Source of the DNA: Pseudoxanthomonas sp. GM95
Lineage (GTDB): Bacteria; Pseudomonadota; Gammaproteobacteria; Xanthomonadales; Xanthomonadaceae
Reading direction: 5' to 3'
Assembly (NCBI RefSeq): GCF_900109775.1
Contig: NZ_FOAX01000004.1
Coordinates: 248,001 to 312,000 of the forward strand
Length of the DNA: 64,000 nucleotides
Shown here: positions 63,950 through 64,000 of the stretch, one piece after another
Layout: each line of letters starts with the position of its first letter
Numbering within the stretch: position 1 is the stretch's first letter
Translations under genes and position numbers: made by a program
The notes under the pieces: model-generated
Told to the model about the DNA's origin: nothing
Databases searched by the model: none
What the model saw: only the letters and a program-made list of their open reading frames with translations

Positions 63950-64000
63950 TTCGGGACGATCCGGTGGGATCCCCTGTCGAAATCCATGACGCAAACAACA

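Overview
The window is a high-GC chromosomal segment of a gammaproteobacterium, most likely a member of the Xanthomonadaceae (Xanthomonas, Stenotrophomonas or Pseudoxanthomonas relatives; the genus cannot be fixed from this sequence alone). The evidence is the gene families present (RdgC, Rep, PlsB, TtcA, a tatABC operon, TamA/TamB, an S46 dipeptidyl peptidase), the codon usage, REP-like palindromes built around GCTTCAGCGGCGATG, and recurring leaderless-type promoters. No prophage, insertion sequence with a transposase, tRNA, rRNA or CRISPR array was seen.

Left part (1-25.2 kb), housekeeping genes: the tail of an unknown gene, tdk, a Sel1-repeat protein, rep, a lipoprotein combining LprI-like and MliC-like domains with a very long Ala/Pro tail, yceH, an acid-phosphatase lipoprotein coupled to pyrF, a candidate small RNA, a lipoprotein coupled to plsB, a GNAT-like acyltransferase, a YdcH-like protein, ttcA, a discoidin-like lipoprotein, rdgC, a SprT-like metallopeptidase, hemH with an alpha/beta hydrolase, a SYLF protein, tatABC, a membrane protein, a class I glutamine amidotransferase and a GspE/PilB-type ATPase.

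Middle part (25.3-43.5 kb): glyQ, a glutathione S-transferase, glyS (with a lower-GC insertion), tamA-tamB, a Phd/ParE-type toxin-antitoxin pair, a small membrane protein, an S46 peptidase, a DUF1328 protein, an AraC regulator divergent from an Fsr-like MFS exporter, and tex.

Right part (43.6-61.4 kb) is a catabolic island that by gene content converts quinate and shikimate to TCA-cycle intermediates. A PQQ-dependent membrane dehydrogenase (QuiA), an exported type I 3-dehydroquinate dehydratase (QuiB) and an exported beta-helix protein in the position of the 3-dehydroshikimate dehydratase (QuiC) would make protocatechuate in the periplasm. An OprB-type porin and a PcaK-like MFS symporter would move substrate and product. 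The cytoplasmic beta-ketoadipate branch pcaIJF-pcaHG-pcaB-pcaD-pcaC then degrades protocatechuate to succinyl-CoA and acetyl-CoA. An IclR-type regulator (PcaR-like) lies at the end of the island, and PcaR-box-like palindromes lie upstream of all three catabolic transcription units.

The island also carries three copies of an unusual structured repeat. Each copy holds five consecutive hairpins whose stems differ between copies by compensatory changes while the loops stay the same, and GCGGTT-type hexanucleotide tracts lie at the outer ends. Two copies form a large inverted repeat inside the pca operon between pcaG and pcaB, and one lies next to pcaR. The window closes with mnmG and a divergent sigma-54-type promoter followed about 110 bp later by a strong terminator with no ORF between, a candidate sigma-54-dependent small RNA.
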